This document shows positions 25,373 to 34,945 of a stretch of 64,000 nt of DNA, piece by piece. The stretch covers positions 2,792,501 to 2,856,500 of the forward strand of contig NZ_CP038267.1 of NCBI RefSeq assembly GCF_004564375.1, written 5' to 3'. The notes under the pieces are model-generated. The model ran no database searches. It worked only from the letters and a program-made list of their open reading frames with translations, and was not told the origin of the DNA. Both the position numbers and the translations under genes were made by a program. Within the stretch, counting starts at the first letter, position 1; the number at the start of each line of letters is the position of its first letter. The DNA comes from Nocardioides euryhalodurans. GTDB taxonomy: Bacteria > Actinomycetota > Actinomycetes > Propionibacteriales > Nocardioidaceae.

Positions 25373-27862
25373 TCACCGGGCCACGCGGACCCCGGCGACA
25401 CGCCCGCGGGCGGTCAGGTCGACCACGACGCGCAGCTCCGGGTCGGAGGCGCTGCGGACGCAGTAGGTGTAGGTCAGGTCCTGGCGGAGGTAGGGCTGCC
25501 CCACCCGCTGCAGCAGCCCCCGGATCGGCAGCCCGCGCGTGGCCGCGGTCCGGAAGGCGGCCACGGTGCGGCGCAGGTCGGGGTTGCGGCAGGAGTCGGG
25601 GTCGATGCCCTGCGCCCGCTCCCACGTCTGGAGGTACGCCTCCGCACCCCGGGCCATGTCGGTGACGATGGCCTCGCCGTCGCCCTGCTCGGCCTCGGCG
25701 ACCAGGCGCAGGTCCTCGATCCAGTCCGGGTAGAGGCCGTACTGCGCCACGCCGTCGGTGTTGAGGTCGTAGACCCGGCGGCCGGCGCGCTGCCGGTCGA
25801 CGGTGACGCCGCCGAGGCCCTCGAAGGGATAGGTGACCGGGTTGGGCACGTCGGCGCCGCGCGGGTCGCCCTGGGCGCCGAGGCCGTTCATGTCGGCGCC
25901 GTAGCCGAACCCGAAGTAGTAGCGCGGGTCGGCCCAGCCGAGGTGGGCACGCCACTTCTTCACGAAGCCCGTCGAGTCGCCGGCGTACGGCGCGATGTAG
26001 CCGCCCAGCTCGTAGATCCGCGGGTAGGCGTCCTCGGTCGACCACGAGTGGCTCGACACGACGCCGGAGTAGCGACGGGCCGCCACCAGGTCGAGCAGCG
26101 AGTCGCGGGCCTTGACGCTCATGTGGTCGGGGTCGACCAGCATGCCGCGCTCGGCGAGCCGACCGACGAGGTGCTCGCCGAGGCCGGTGAGGCCGCGCTC
26201 GTTGCAGTGGTCGGGGCGCGGATAGACGGGCAGCGCCGAGCCGACCGCGCCGTACAGGCTGCCGATCGCGCCGAACAGCGCGTCCTGCTGGTCCGGCGAG
26301 ATCGACGGCGCGGCGAGCTGGTTGCGGTCGTGCGCGTCGGGGTGCGCCGGCTCGCAGTGGCGCATGTCCCAGTAGGTGTTGGTCTCCAGGAAGTTGGCGG
26401 CGTTGACCGCGGCCCCGGTGCTGCCCTCGTCGCCGGCCACCCCGGACAGCGCGTTGTCGAACTTGTTGACCAGCTCCATCTGGCGCACGCCGAGGCGGTG
26501 CACCTCGGCCAGCTGCCGGTCGATCGACGCCTCGGTGCAGCGGGCGTCGGGCCGGTCGCCGGTCGGCCCGGCGGTGAAGCTGCAGCCGAAGGGGACGCTG
26601 GTCTCGATGCCCATGACCACCGCCAGCTTGCCCGCGTTGATGACCCGCCGCGCCTGCCACGGGCTGGTGACGATGCGGTACCAGCCCTTGCCGGGGCCGC
26701 CCCACTGCGCGTCGACGTAGTCCTGCAGCTCGTACATCCGCTGCGCCTGCAGCCGGATCGAGTCCATGTCGTCGCACGAGTTGCGCTTGAAGGGATAGAG
26801 CATGCACAGCTGGTTGTTCTCGACGAGCAGGTTGACGAACAGTCGCTGCCCACCACGCCAGGAGCGCTCCATCCACCTGTAGTAGGTGCCTTCGTGCGTG
26901 AGCGAGTCAGGCGCCGGCCAGTCGCGGAAGGTCGGCCAGCCGACGGGGTCGTGCCGCGCCTCTCCGGAGAGCAGCGTCTCGAGCGCGCTGGTGCCGGTCT
27001 GGTGGTCCTCGCAGTCGACGAGGGCGGCCGGCGCGCCGAACCGGTCCCACGGCTTGCCGCAGTGGGCCTCGCCGCCGAGGAACTCGAAGGCCATCCCGTG
27101 GGTGTGGGCGTCGACGTAGCCGCGCACCTCCTGGAAGGGCGAGACGCCGACGAACGGATCGCCCGACACGTTGACCCGCGCCTCCGGGAACGAGGAGCAG
27201 CCGGTCGCGCGGGTCAGCAGGAACCGGCTGCGGCCGGCGCGCCTCAACGTCGTGCCGTGGCTGGTGAACGTGGTCAAGGTGCCGGCGCGGCGGGCCGTCC
27301 AGACCGTGTCGTCGGCGGGTTCCGCGGCTGTGCCGCCACCGGAGGCTACGAAGCGGCGGCGGGTGTCCTGCAGCAGGTAGTCGCCGAGGTCCGTCGCCTG
27401 GAAGAACAGCGGCTCGCCGCCCCGGACCAGGGTGTAGCAGCCGCCCGCCATGGCGTACCGCGTCCCCGGGTGGCGGTCCCGACGCTGACGGAGCGGGACG
27501 GTGGTCAGCTCGGGCTCCGGGGTCTGGCGGCCGCGGGCGACGGCCGCGATGTGCGCCGCTCGCGTGACGGCGCTCGTCGGGTCCTCGGCGCCCTGCTCAC
27601 CCGCGCGGGACAGCGCGTTCTTGGTCGCCCCGTCGGTGTGGTCGTGGCCGTGACCGTCACCTCCGGCGCGGGGCTCGCGGTGTGCGTGCGGTCGCTGCTC
27701 GGCGACCTCGGCGGCCGCCTCGCGGACCGAGCGGTCGTAGCGGGACGGCAGGTCGCCGACCCGGTCGCCGGCACGGGCGGCGGTGAGCGCGCCCGCGACG
27801 AGGGCGGTGGCGGCGAGGCCCGTGACGAGCACGCGGCGCACGGACGGACGGCGGTCGGACAC
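25373..27862 (-). CDS. Large secreted protein, M19 dipeptidase/amidohydrolase-like
   Basis: An 829-residue protein with an N-terminal signal peptide (VRRVLVTGLAATALVAGALTAARA). A His-rich variable region (HGHDHTDG) follows, then a long domain with YVDAHTHGMAFEF, GMLVDPDHMS and VVSSHSWST. These recall the metal-binding HxH, DPDHM and H positions of membrane dipeptidase (M19) and related amidohydrolase-fold enzymes. Many paired cysteines suggest an exported, disulfide-stabilised protein. GGAGGT precedes the GTG at 27862. The substrate is unknown and the family link rests on motif pattern only. Confidence 0.7.
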   Translation of the reverse strand: MSDRRPSVRRVLVTGLAATALVAGALTAARAGDRVGDLPSRYDRSVREAAAEVAEQRPHAHREPRAGGDGHGHDHTDGATKNALSRAGEQGAEDPTSAVTRAAHIAAVARGRQTPEPELTTVPLRQRRDRHPGTRYAMAGGCYTLVRGGEPLFFQATDLGDYLLQDTRRRFVASGGGTAAEPADDTVWTARRAGTLTTFTSHGTTLRRAGRSRFLLTRATGCSSFPEARVNVSGDPFVGVSPFQEVRGYVDAHTHGMAFEFLGGEAHCGKPWDRFGAPAALVDCEDHQTGTSALETLLSGEARHDPVGWPTFRDWPAPDSLTHEGTYYRWMERSWRGGQRLFVNLLVENNQLCMLYPFKRNSCDDMDSIRLQAQRMYELQDYVDAQWGGPGKGWYRIVTSPWQARRVINAGKLAVVMGIETSVPFGCSFTAGPTGDRPDARCTEASIDRQLAEVHRLGVRQMELVNKFDNALSGVAGDEGSTGAAVNAANFLETNTYWDMRHCEPAHPDAHDRNQLAAPSISPDQQDALFGAIGSLYGAVGSALPVYPRPDHCNERGLTGLGEHLVGRLAERGMLVDPDHMSVKARDSLLDLVAARRYSGVVSSHSWSTEDAYPRIYELGGYIAPYAGDSTGFVKKWRAHLGWADPRYYFGFGYGADMNGLGAQGDPRGADVPNPVTYPFEGLGGVTVDRQRAGRRVYDLNTDGVAQYGLYPDWIEDLRLVAEAEQGDGEAIVTDMARGAEAYLQTWERAQGIDPDSCRNPDLRRTVAAFRTAATRGLPIRGLLQRVGQPYLRQDLTYTYCVRSASDPELRVVVDLTARGRVAGVRVAR

Positions 27863-27916
27863 GGGCGTACCTCCGGGTGGCGGGTCGCCCGGCTCAACGA
27901 CGGAGGGTGCGCGGGG

Positions 27917-28675
27917 TCACTCGCCGGCGGTGCCGCCGAGCCGTCGGGTCAGCCCGGCGGCCGCACGGCGTACGGCCTCGACGTAGGTCTCGGGCGAGGC
28001 CGTCCGGACGTCGACGGTGATCGCGACCCCGGCGACGGGATGGCCGGTGTGGTCCAGCACCGCGGCGGCCACGCTGGCGAAGCCGGGGGTGACGTCGCCG
28101 TCCTCGGTCGCGTAGCCGCGCTGCCGGGTCTCGGCCAGCACCGCCCGGAGCGCACTGGGCGAGGCCGGCCCGGTGCCGTGGCGCAGCGTGAAGGCGTCCC
28201 GGTCGGGATAGAGGGCTCGCACCTGCGCGGCGCTCAGGGCGGCGAGGATGGCGCGGCCGCTGGCGGTCAGGTGCGCCGGCAGTCGGACGCCGACGTCGGA
28301 GACCAGGCTGGGCTGGCCGGCGGCGCGCTCTTCGATCACGTACAGCACGTCGCGACCGTGGAGCACGGCCAGGTGGGCGTTGTGCCCGGACTCGTCGGAG
28401 AGGTCGGCGAGGGGACGCCGGGCGATCCGGGCCAGGGGCGCCTGGCGGACCCAACCGCCCCCGACCTCGTGGGCGGCCGGGCCGAGGCCGTAGCGGGACT
28501 CCTCGACCAGGTGCACCACGAAACCCTCGTCGACCATCGTGCGCAGCAGGTGGTACGCCGTGCTCCGCGGCAGGTCGCACGCCCGCATGATCCGGTCCAG
28601 CGGGGCCGGGTCGGGCTGCGAGGCGAGGAAGGAGAGGACCCGCAGGGTGCGCGTGGCCGCCGGCACCTGGCTCAT
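27917..28675 (-). CDS. IclR-family transcriptional regulator
   Basis: A 252-residue regulator. The winged helix (residues about 6-65) contains LDRIMRACDLPRSTAYHLLRTMVDEGFV. The GAF-like effector domain contains GVRLPAHLTASGRAILAAL and GYATEDGDVTPGFASVAAAV, both standard for IclR proteins that sense small carboxylic acids. It lies downstream of the coiled-coil membrane protein gene, whose promoter region carries the hut palindrome, so it is one candidate for binding that site. The target is unproven. Confidence 0.88.
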   Translation of the reverse strand: MSQVPAATRTLRVLSFLASQPDPAPLDRIMRACDLPRSTAYHLLRTMVDEGFVVHLVEESRYGLGPAAHEVGGGWVRQAPLARIARRPLADLSDESGHNAHLAVLHGRDVLYVIEERAAGQPSLVSDVGVRLPAHLTASGRAILAALSAAQVRALYPDRDAFTLRHGTGPASPSALRAVLAETRQRGYATEDGDVTPGFASVAAAVLDHTGHPVAGVAITVDVRTASPETYVEAVRRAAAGLTRRLGGTAGE

Positions 28676-28717
28676 GTGGGGAATGCTGTCACGAGCCGTG
28701 CGGTGCCGGCGGCGGGA

Positions 28718-29242
28718 TCAGGCGCGGTGGGTGCCGGAGCCGGGCTCCTCGGTGGTCCGCTCGTGGTGCGGGTCCTCCGCGACACGGTCGTCGGGCGTCG
28801 GGGAGGCGTGCGCGCCGGTGGTCCCGGTGGTGGGCGTGCTGGTGCCCTCCGCAGGCGTGCCGGTGGGCCCGGCGGCAGGCGTCGTGCCCGGGGCGTAGTC
28901 CGGCGAGCGGTGGTCGACGTCGGGGTCGACCCGGTCGGCCTCCCGGACCTGGTCCTCGACCTTGGCGTGCTCCTGCAGGTGGCCCTGGCGGGCCCGCTCG
29001 GCCTCCGCCTCCGCCCGCTCGGCCTCGAGCCGCTTGCGCTCTGCCTCGAGCTCGGCCTCGCGGGCCTTCAGCTCCTCCTGCTGCACGGCGCCCTGCTGGG
29101 CGTGTGCCTCCTGGCGCAGGCCCTGGGCGTGCTGACGGTTCTGCTCGGCCTTGCGCTTGCGCGACATCGTCAGGGCCAGCCCGATCAGGGCGAGGACGAC
29201 GACGACAGCCACGACGATCCAGACGATCTGGCTGGTGTCCAT
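28718..29242 (-). CDS. Single-pass membrane protein with coiled coil
   Basis: A 174-residue protein. One N-terminal helix (about residues 6-26, IVWIVVAVVVVLALIGLALT) is followed by a basic stop-transfer RKRK. A Glu/Ala/Arg-rich coiled coil covers about residues 33-100, and a Pro/Thr/Gly-rich disordered tail ends the protein. No enzymatic motif is visible. AGGAGG lies 7 bases before the ATG at 29242. A GTCTCGGATCCGAGAC palindrome is centred 81.5 bases upstream, shared with the two hut operons. Confidence 0.75.
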   Translation of the reverse strand: MDTSQIVWIVVAVVVVLALIGLALTMSRKRKAEQNRQHAQGLRQEAHAQQGAVQQEELKAREAELEAERKRLEAERAEAEAERARQGHLQEHAKVEDQVREADRVDPDVDHRSPDYAPGTTPAAGPTGTPAEGTSTPTTGTTGAHASPTPDDRVAEDPHHERTTEEPGSGTHRA

Positions 29243-29315
29243 GGGTTACCTCCTGGTGGGCGGACCTCCCAACCTAGGTCGGCGGCGGGACGGCAGGCAC
29301 ACCTGAAAGGGTGTG

Positions 29316-29331
29316 GTCTCGGATCCGAGAC
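29316..29331. promoter_or_regulatory. Hut-type palindrome GTCTCGGATCCGAGAC, copy 1
   Basis: A perfect 16-base palindrome. It is upstream of the coiled-coil membrane protein gene. If TAGGTT (rc of 29271-29276) is the -10 element, the palindrome centre lies near -60 from the transcript start. Identical sequence occurs at 31442-31457 and, with one changed end base, at 45198-45213. Confidence 0.65.
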
Positions 29332-29351
29332 GTACGGCGGCCGGCCGGACC

Positions 29352-30599
29352 TCAGCGCATGGCACGCATCACCCGCCGCGCGGTCTTGTGGCCGAGCAGG
29401 TAGCCGTCGTCCATGGCATCGCGGAAGTGCAGCCCGCCCCAGATCCGGGCGTGCAGCGCGTCGTGCTCGATGTCCGACAGGGACGAGTACGTCCGCTCTC
29501 GCTGCGCGGGGTCGGCCAGGAGGGGACTCTTCAGGGTCAGCGTGACGTCGTCACCGAAGGCCTTCCGCATCACCTCGGCGAACGGTGCCGTCGCGGACGC
29601 GTGTCCGCTGGTGTAGTCGGAGTAGAAGGGATTCGGGACCAGCGGCGCCCAGCCCGGCTGCGGCGTCGTGGCGGGGTTGCCGTCGTCGCGGAGGTCGTTG
29701 ATCGCCTGGAACGGGCGCCAGAAGCCGATCTCGAACTTGAGCCGGTTGGTCTCGATGGCCGCCGTCGCCACGGCGGTGTCGATGGTGGCGAAGAGCTCCG
29801 TGGTGTCGCTGAGCCCCATCGGTTCGGCCGTCAGCAGGTCGCACACCGCGGTGCGGTACATCACCGGCGGGTTGAAGGCGAAGAAGCGAGCCGTGGCCGC
29901 CTCGTCGGCCAGGTCGGGGGTCGGGGTGGACGAGCCCGTCTCCAGCACCTCCTGGTAGTCGACGGCGTAGGCGTGGCTGTCGAGCGGGTCGGGACCGTCG
30001 AGCTTGACCCGACGGATGTGCACGAGCGGGTCGACGAAGCCGATCCATGCGCCGGCCATGCCGCCCCCCGTGGTCGGTGCGCCCGGCGGCGGCTGCCAGT
30101 AGCCCACCTCGTCGGGCTGCGAGTAGATGACGCTCAGGTCGTTGCGTCCGTCGTCCTCGCGACTCTCGACCATGCGGGCGGCGGCCTTCTCGCCGATGCG
30201 GACGCCCTTGGCCTCCGCGGGTCCGTCGGGGACGGCCGCGAGCGTGCTCGCGAGGTCGGCGTCGAGGTTGGCGGCGGACGTCGCGGCGAAGTACTCCCTC
30301 AGCACGCCGTGCGCGGCCGCGGCCACGGCTGCCTCGGCGGACCCGCCACGCTTCTGCACGCGATCCGCGGCGTCGTCCACGGCGATCGAGGTGAAGGCCA
30401 GGTAGAGGATGCCCACCGGGGGCGACGAGAGGCCCTCGGTGTAGATCGTGCGCAGGGCGATCCGCTGCCACGCGACGGCGGTCGCCGCGGCTGCCGCGTC
30501 GTCGTGTCCCGGCGGGTGGCCGCCGGCGGTGGCGGGTCCCAGCGGGACCACGAGCGCCAGGCAGGCGGTGGCGGCGAGCAGGTGACGGCGGACGGACAT
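29352..30599 (-). CDS. Secreted vanadium-dependent haloperoxidase-like (PAP2 superfamily) protein
   Basis: A 415-residue protein with a signal peptide (MSVRRHLLAATACLALVVPLG, cleavage near AGG). The C-terminal acid phosphatase/haloperoxidase fold shows K-X6-RP (KFEIGFWRP, about residue 286). It also shows TSGHAS (about 329) and RIWGGLHFRDAMDDG with the late Arg and His (about 383 and 390), the residues that hold vanadate or phosphate. Enzymes of this fold oxidise halides with H2O2 or hydrolyse phosphate esters. Which reaction applies here is not readable. The ATG at 30599 has GAGGGGG upstream. Confidence 0.8.
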   Translation of the reverse strand: MSVRRHLLAATACLALVVPLGPATAGGHPPGHDDAAAAATAVAWQRIALRTIYTEGLSSPPVGILYLAFTSIAVDDAADRVQKRGGSAEAAVAAAAHGVLREYFAATSAANLDADLASTLAAVPDGPAEAKGVRIGEKAAARMVESREDDGRNDLSVIYSQPDEVGYWQPPPGAPTTGGGMAGAWIGFVDPLVHIRRVKLDGPDPLDSHAYAVDYQEVLETGSSTPTPDLADEAATARFFAFNPPVMYRTAVCDLLTAEPMGLSDTTELFATIDTAVATAAIETNRLKFEIGFWRPFQAINDLRDDGNPATTPQPGWAPLVPNPFYSDYTSGHASATAPFAEVMRKAFGDDVTLTLKSPLLADPAQRERTYSSLSDIEHDALHARIWGGLHFRDAMDDGYLLGHKTARRVMRAMR

Positions 30600-30670
30600 G
30601 GTGGGCCCCCTCGGACGTACGACTGGCCCTGTCAGTCTCGGAGCCGCGCAGGTCCGGTGGCTATTCGCGA

Positions 30671-31372
30671 TCAGGCGAAGGTCTGGCCACGGGTGACGGC
30701 GTACGCCGGCCGCCCCTCGAAGGCCTGCACGGCCGCCATCCGGTTGGTCACGCCGAGCTTGCGGTAGGCGTGCTCGAGGTGCTTGCGGACCGTGCACGGC
30801 GCCACCGACATCCGGGCGGCCACGTCGGCGTTGGACATCCCGGTGGCGACGAGCCGCAGCACCCGCCGCTCCTGGGTCGTGAGGTCGGCGTGGAGCCGCA
30901 GGGTGGGCCGCTCGCGGAGCAGCCGGCGCAGGATCGGTTCGGTCATCCGCAGCAGGGCGAGGTCGGCCTCGGTGAACGGGCGGCGTTCCCGGTCCAGCCA
31001 CACCTGCACCACCCGGTCGCGCCCGTCGCGGAAGCACAGCAGCAGGCCGTCGCTCATGCCGGTCCGCACGAGCTGGGGTCGGAACCGCGGGTCGTCGAGC
31101 TCGTGGAGGACGCCCTCGGGGCACTCCTCGTCGAGGCCCTCGTCGTGGACCCAGGCGCGCCACGAGGGCAGCGAGACCGAGTAGAGCAGGGTGCCGGTGT
31201 CCGCGTCCACGACGCCGAGGCCGATCACGTCGCAGGGGATCAGGCGCCCGAGCGCCTCGAGCGTACGTCGGTCGGGGTGCCGGTCGGCGCGAGCGGAGTC
31301 GGGAGCGGGCTCGAGGGCGAGCAGGGCCGTCAACGCGACCTGCCTCGGCTCGCTGAGCCGCACGGTGGGCAT
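30671..31372 (-). CDS. LuxR-family regulator divergent from hutH
   Basis: A 233-residue protein with an N-terminal GAF-like sensory region (about residues 1-150, containing IGLGVVDADTGTLLYSV) and a C-terminal LuxR helix-turn-helix (LTTQERRVLRLVATGMSNADVAARM). The start ATG at 31372 follows GGAGGGGGG. It is divergent from hutH with a 139-base gap that contains the GTCTCGGATCCGAGAC palindrome. This placement makes it the best local candidate for the hut activator. There is no response-regulator receiver domain, so it should sense a small molecule directly. Confidence 0.8.
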   Translation of the reverse strand: MPTVRLSEPRQVALTALLALEPAPDSARADRHPDRRTLEALGRLIPCDVIGLGVVDADTGTLLYSVSLPSWRAWVHDEGLDEECPEGVLHELDDPRFRPQLVRTGMSDGLLLCFRDGRDRVVQVWLDRERRPFTEADLALLRMTEPILRRLLRERPTLRLHADLTTQERRVLRLVATGMSNADVAARMSVAPCTVRKHLEHAYRKLGVTNRMAAVQAFEGRPAYAVTRGQTFA

Positions 31373-31441
31373 GGTCCCCCCTCCCCCCACCTTCCTCACT
31401 GGAGGGAGTCGCCGCGGTGGGCGGCAACGGGATTCGAGCTC

Positions 31442-31457
31442 GTCTCGGATCCGAGAC
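31442..31457. promoter_or_regulatory. Hut-type palindrome GTCTCGGATCCGAGAC, copy 2 (hutH)
   Basis: A perfect 16-base palindrome in the luxR-hutH gap. Its centre is 62.5 bases before the hutH ATG. TTGGAT (31500-31505) plus six bases precedes that ATG, which suggests a leaderless transcript and an activator position near -62. It is also 70-85 bases upstream of the divergent LuxR gene. Confidence 0.75.
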
Positions 31458-31511
31458 AGGTCGGGCGCCGTCGGTCTGGCGCGGGGGACGGGGCGGTCGT
31501 TGGATGGGGCC

Positions 31512-33074
31512 ATGACGACCCACTCCTCGCCGGGCCCGGTCGCCGTCGGCGTCGGCCCGGTCTCGTTCGCCGAGGTCCTCGCCGTCGCCCGCCACGGTGC
31601 GCCGGTGACGCTCACCCCCGAGGCCGAGGCTGCGATCGAGCGCGCCCGGGCCGTCGTCGACGAGCTGGCCGAGGCGCCGACGCCGGCGTACGGCATCTCG
31701 ACGGGTTTCGGCGCGCTCGCCACCCGCCACATCCCGACCGAGCTGCGCGCCCAGCTGCAGCGGTCCCTGGTGCGCTCCCACGCCGCCGGGTCGGGTCCGG
31801 AGGTGGAGCCGGAGGTGGTGCGGGCGCTGATGCTGCTCCGGCTCTCGACCCTGGCCACCGGCCACACCGGGATCCGGCTCGGGACCGCGCGGCTGATCGC
31901 CGGGCTGCTGAGCCACGGCATCACCCCCGTCGTCCGCGAGTACGGCTCGCTGGGCTGCTCGGGCGACCTCGCGCCGCTGTCGCACTGCGCCCTGGCGCTG
32001 ATGGGGGAGGGCGAGGTCCGCGACGCGGATGGTGCGCTGGTGCCGGCGTCCGACGCGCTGGCCGCGGCCGGGCTCGCGCCGGTCGAGCTGGCGGCGAAGG
32101 AGGGGCTCGCCCTCATCAACGGGACCGACGGCATGCTCGGCATGCTGGTGATGGCCGTCGAGGACCTGCGGCTGCTGCTGCGCACCGCCGACGTGGCCGC
32201 CGCGATGTCGGTCGAGGCCCAGCTCGGGACCGACCGGGTCTTCGCTCCTGAGCTGCAGGCGATCCGGCCCCACCCCGGCCAGGCCGCCTCCGCCGCCAAC
32301 CTGGTGGCGCTGATGGCGGACTCCGCGGTCGTCGCCTCCCACCGCGGACCGGACTGCAACCGCGTCCAGGACGCCTACTCCCTGCGCTGCTCGCCCCAGG
32401 TGCACGGCGCCGCCCGCGACACCGTCGAGCACGCGGCGAGCGTCGCCACCCGCGAGCTCGCCAGCGCGGTCGACAACCCCGTCGTGCTCCCCGACGACGG
32501 CCGGGTGGAGTCCAACGGCAACTTCCACGGTGCCCCCGTCGCGTACGTCCTCGACTTCCTCGCGATCGTCGCCGCCGACGTGGCCTCGATCAGCGAACGG
32601 CGCACCGACCGGTTCCTCGACAAGGCGCGCAACCACGGGCTCCCGCCGTTCCTCGCCGACGACCCCGGCGTCGACAGTGGCCACATGATCGCCCAGTACA
32701 CCCAGGCCGCGATCGTCTCGGAGCTCAAGCGGCTCGCCGTCCCCGCGAGCGTCGACTCCATCCCCTCCAGCGCGATGCAGGAGGACCACGTGTCGATGGG
32801 CTGGTCGGCCGCCCGCAAGCTGCGGCGCTCGGTCGACGGGTTGTCCCGCGTCGTCGCGGTCGAGGTGCTGACCGCGGCCCGCGCGCTCGACCTGCGGGCC
32901 CCGCTGACGCCCTCGCCCGCCACGGGTGCCGTCGTCCGCCTGCTGCGGGAGGCCGGGATCGAGGGACCCGGCCCCGACCGCCACCTCTCGCCCGAGATCG
33001 AGGCCTGCGTCTCGCTCGTCCAGTCCGGCGCCGTGCTCGCGGCCGCCTCGTCCGTGATCGGAGACCTCCAGTGA
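31512..33074 (+). CDS. hutH: Histidine ammonia-lyase
   Basis: A 520-residue enzyme converting L-histidine to urocanate and ammonia, the first step of histidine use. The active Tyr region [10 protein letters not shown] (about residues 58-67) and the MIO-forming loop [14 protein letters not shown] (149-151 as CSG) are clear. The cofactor triad is Cys-Ser-Gly rather than the Ala-Ser-Gly of many bacteria, and I recall Cys in actinobacterial homologues. [15 protein letters not shown] near residue 420 is conserved. The ATG at 31512 fits a leaderless promoter. It is translationally coupled to hutU. Confidence 0.96.
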   Translation: MTTHSSPGPVAVGVGPVSFAEVLAVARHGAPVTLTPEAEAAIERARAVVDELAEAPTPAYGISTGFGALATRHIPTELRAQLQRSLVRSHAAGSGPEVEPEVVRALMLLRLSTLATGHTGIRLGTARLIAGLLSHGITPVVREYGSLGCSGDLAPLSHCALALMGEGEVRDADGALVPASDALAAAGLAPVELAAKEGLALINGTDGMLGMLVMAVEDLRLLLRTADVAAAMSVEAQLGTDRVFAPELQAIRPHPGQAASAANLVALMADSAVVASHRGPDCNRVQDAYSLRCSPQVHGAARDTVEHAASVATRELASAVDNPVVLPDDGRVESNGNFHGAPVAYVLDFLAIVAADVASISERRTDRFLDKARNHGLPPFLADDPGVDSGHMIAQYTQAAIVSELKRLAVPASVDSIPSSAMQEDHVSMGWSAARKLRRSVDGLSRVVAVEVLTAARALDLRAPLTPSPATGAVVRLLREAGIEGPGPDRHLSPEIEACVSLVQSGAVLAAASSVIGDLQ

Positions 33075-34723
33075 ACGACCGCCTGCCCATCCACGCCCCG
33101 CACGGCACCGCGCTGACCGCCCGCTCCTGGCAGACCGAGGCGCCGCTGCGGATGCTGATGAACAACCTCGACCCGGCCAACGCGGAGCGCCCCGAGGACC
33201 TGGTCGTCTACGGCGGCACCGGGAAGGCCGCCCGCAGCTGGGAGGCGTACGACGCCCTCGTGCGGACGCTCCGCACGCTGGGTGACGACGAGACCCTGCT
33301 CGTGCAGTCCGGCAAGCCGGTCGGGGTGATGCGGACCCACGAGTGGGCGCCGCGCGTGCTGATCGCCAACTCCAACCTCGTCGGCGACTGGGCGAACTGG
33401 GAGGAGTTCCGCCGGCTGGAGGACCTCGGCCTGACGATGTACGGCCAGATGACGGCCGGCTCGTGGATCTACATCGGCACCCAGGGGATCCTGCAGGGCA
33501 CCTTCGAGACCTTCGCCGCCGTCGCTGACAAGACGTTCGGGGGCACGCTGGCCGGGACCATCACCCTGACGGCCGGACTCGGCGGCATGGGCGGCGCGCA
33601 GCCGCTCGCGGTGACCATGAACGACGGCGTCGCGATCTGCATCGAGTGCGACGAGTCCCGGATCGAGCGGCGGATCGAGCACCGCTACCTCGACGTACGC
33701 GCCGACTCGCTCGACCACGCCCTCGAGCTCGCGGTGGCCGCTCGCGACGAGCGCCGTCCGCTGTCGATCGGCGTGCTCGGCAACGCTGCCGAGATGGTGC
33801 CGGCGCTGCTCGAGCAGGGTGCCCCGATCGACGTCGTCACCGACCAGACCTCCGCGCACGACCCGCTGTTCTACCTGCCGGTGGGGGTGCCGTTCGAGGA
33901 GTGGCAGGCGCAGCGCGAGGCCGACCCGGTGGCGTTCACCAAGGCCGCGCAGGCGTCGATGGCCGCGCACGTGCGAGCGATGGTGGAGTTCCAGGACCGG
34001 GGCGCGGAGGTGTTCGACTACGGCAACTCGATCCGCGACGAGGCCCGCAAGGGCGGCTACGACCGGGCCTTCGAGTTCCCCGGGTTCGTCCCGGCGTACA
34101 TCCGGCCGCTGTTCTGCGAGGGCAAGGGGCCGTTCCGGTGGGCCGCGCTCTCCGGCGACCCCGCCGACATCGCCGCCACGGACCGCGCGATCCTCGAGCT
34201 GTTCCCCGAGGACGAGAAGCTCCGGAAGTGGATCACCATGGCGTCGGAGCGGGTGGAGTTCCAGGGTCTGCCGGCCCGCATCTGCTGGCTGGGCTACGGC
34301 GAGCGCCACCGGGCCGGGCTGAAGTTCAACGAGATGGTCGCCTCGGGCGAGCTCAGCGCGCCGGTCGTGATCGGCCGTGACCACCTCGACTGCGGCTCGG
34401 TCGCCTCCCCCTACCGCGAGACCGAGGCGATGCTCGACGGCTCCGACGCGATCGCCGACTGGGCGGTCCTCAACGCGCTGGTCAACACCGCCTCCGGCGC
34501 GACCTGGGTCTCCTTCCACCACGGCGGCGGCGTCGGCATCGGCCGCTCGCTGCACGCCGGCCAGGTGTGCGTCGCCGACGGCACCGACCTCGCGGCGCAG
34601 AAGATCGAGCGGGTGCTCACCAACGACCCGGGGATGGGCGTGATCCGCCACGTCGACGCGGGCTACGACCGTGCGATCGAGGTGGCCGCCGAGCGCGGGG
34701 TGCGGGTGCCGATGGCGGAGTAG
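33071..34723 (+). CDS. hutU: Urocanate hydratase
   Basis: A 550-residue cytoplasmic NAD-containing enzyme that converts urocanate to imidazolone propionate. Visible are the N-terminal [15 protein letters not shown], the NAD-binding region ([26 protein letters not shown]), [21 protein letters not shown], and [19 protein letters not shown] with the active-site Cys. The GTG start overlaps the hutH stop (GTGA). A large hairpin starts two bases after the stop codon. Confidence 0.96.
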   Translation: MNDRLPIHAPHGTALTARSWQTEAPLRMLMNNLDPANAERPEDLVVYGGTGKAARSWEAYDALVRTLRTLGDDETLLVQSGKPVGVMRTHEWAPRVLIANSNLVGDWANWEEFRRLEDLGLTMYGQMTAGSWIYIGTQGILQGTFETFAAVADKTFGGTLAGTITLTAGLGGMGGAQPLAVTMNDGVAICIECDESRIERRIEHRYLDVRADSLDHALELAVAARDERRPLSIGVLGNAAEMVPALLEQGAPIDVVTDQTSAHDPLFYLPVGVPFEEWQAQREADPVAFTKAAQASMAAHVRAMVEFQDRGAEVFDYGNSIRDEARKGGYDRAFEFPGFVPAYIRPLFCEGKGPFRWAALSGDPADIAATDRAILELFPEDEKLRKWITMASERVEFQGLPARICWLGYGERHRAGLKFNEMVASGELSAPVVIGRDHLDCGSVASPYRETEAMLDGSDAIADWAVLNALVNTASGATWVSFHHGGGVGIGRSLHAGQVCVADGTDLAAQKIERVLTNDPGMGVIRHVDAGYDRAIEVAAERGVRVPMAE

Positions 34724-34724
34724 G

Positions 34725-34789
34725 GGATACCTGACCGCGGAAATCATCCTTCGCGGACGGCCGGTGATGATTTCTGCGGTCAGCTATCC
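34725..34789. repeat. Long hairpin repeat, copy 1 (after hutU)
   Basis: Arms 34725-34748 and 34766-34789 pair at 22 of 24 positions around a 17-base loop. The arm contains CTGACCGC and ATCATC. The second copy at 35891-35953 has the same arms, the same C-C mismatch near the base, and an equal 17-base loop. It could end hutHU transcription, but the conserved arm sequence goes beyond a terminator. The rest of the 34790-34945 gap holds two DnaA-box-like 9-mers and no gene. Confidence 0.7.
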
Positions 34790-34945
34790 ACCCGTCGTGA
34801 TCCACAGCCTGCGTCCGGACGAGGTTGTCCACAGTCGGGCCGTCACCCGGGTGCGTGACGACAGGAACGGGCGGACCGTGCCCGGGGGGACGAGCACGAC
34901 GACGGAGCACACTGGTCACCACGCGGCGCGCTGCCCGCCGACCTG

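Noticed and set aside
29352..32984. Long minus frame joining the haloperoxidase-like gene with antisense of hutH.
   Set aside because: A signal peptide and ribosome site start the real gene at 30599. The upstream part is Arg/His-rich shadow sequence opposite hutH.
34798..34833. Two DnaA-box-like 9-mers (TGATCCACA and TTGTCCACA) before the nuclease-like gene, considered as an origin.
   Set aside because: Only two boxes, no AT-rich region, no dnaA or dnaN nearby. Chance or a local control site is more likely.
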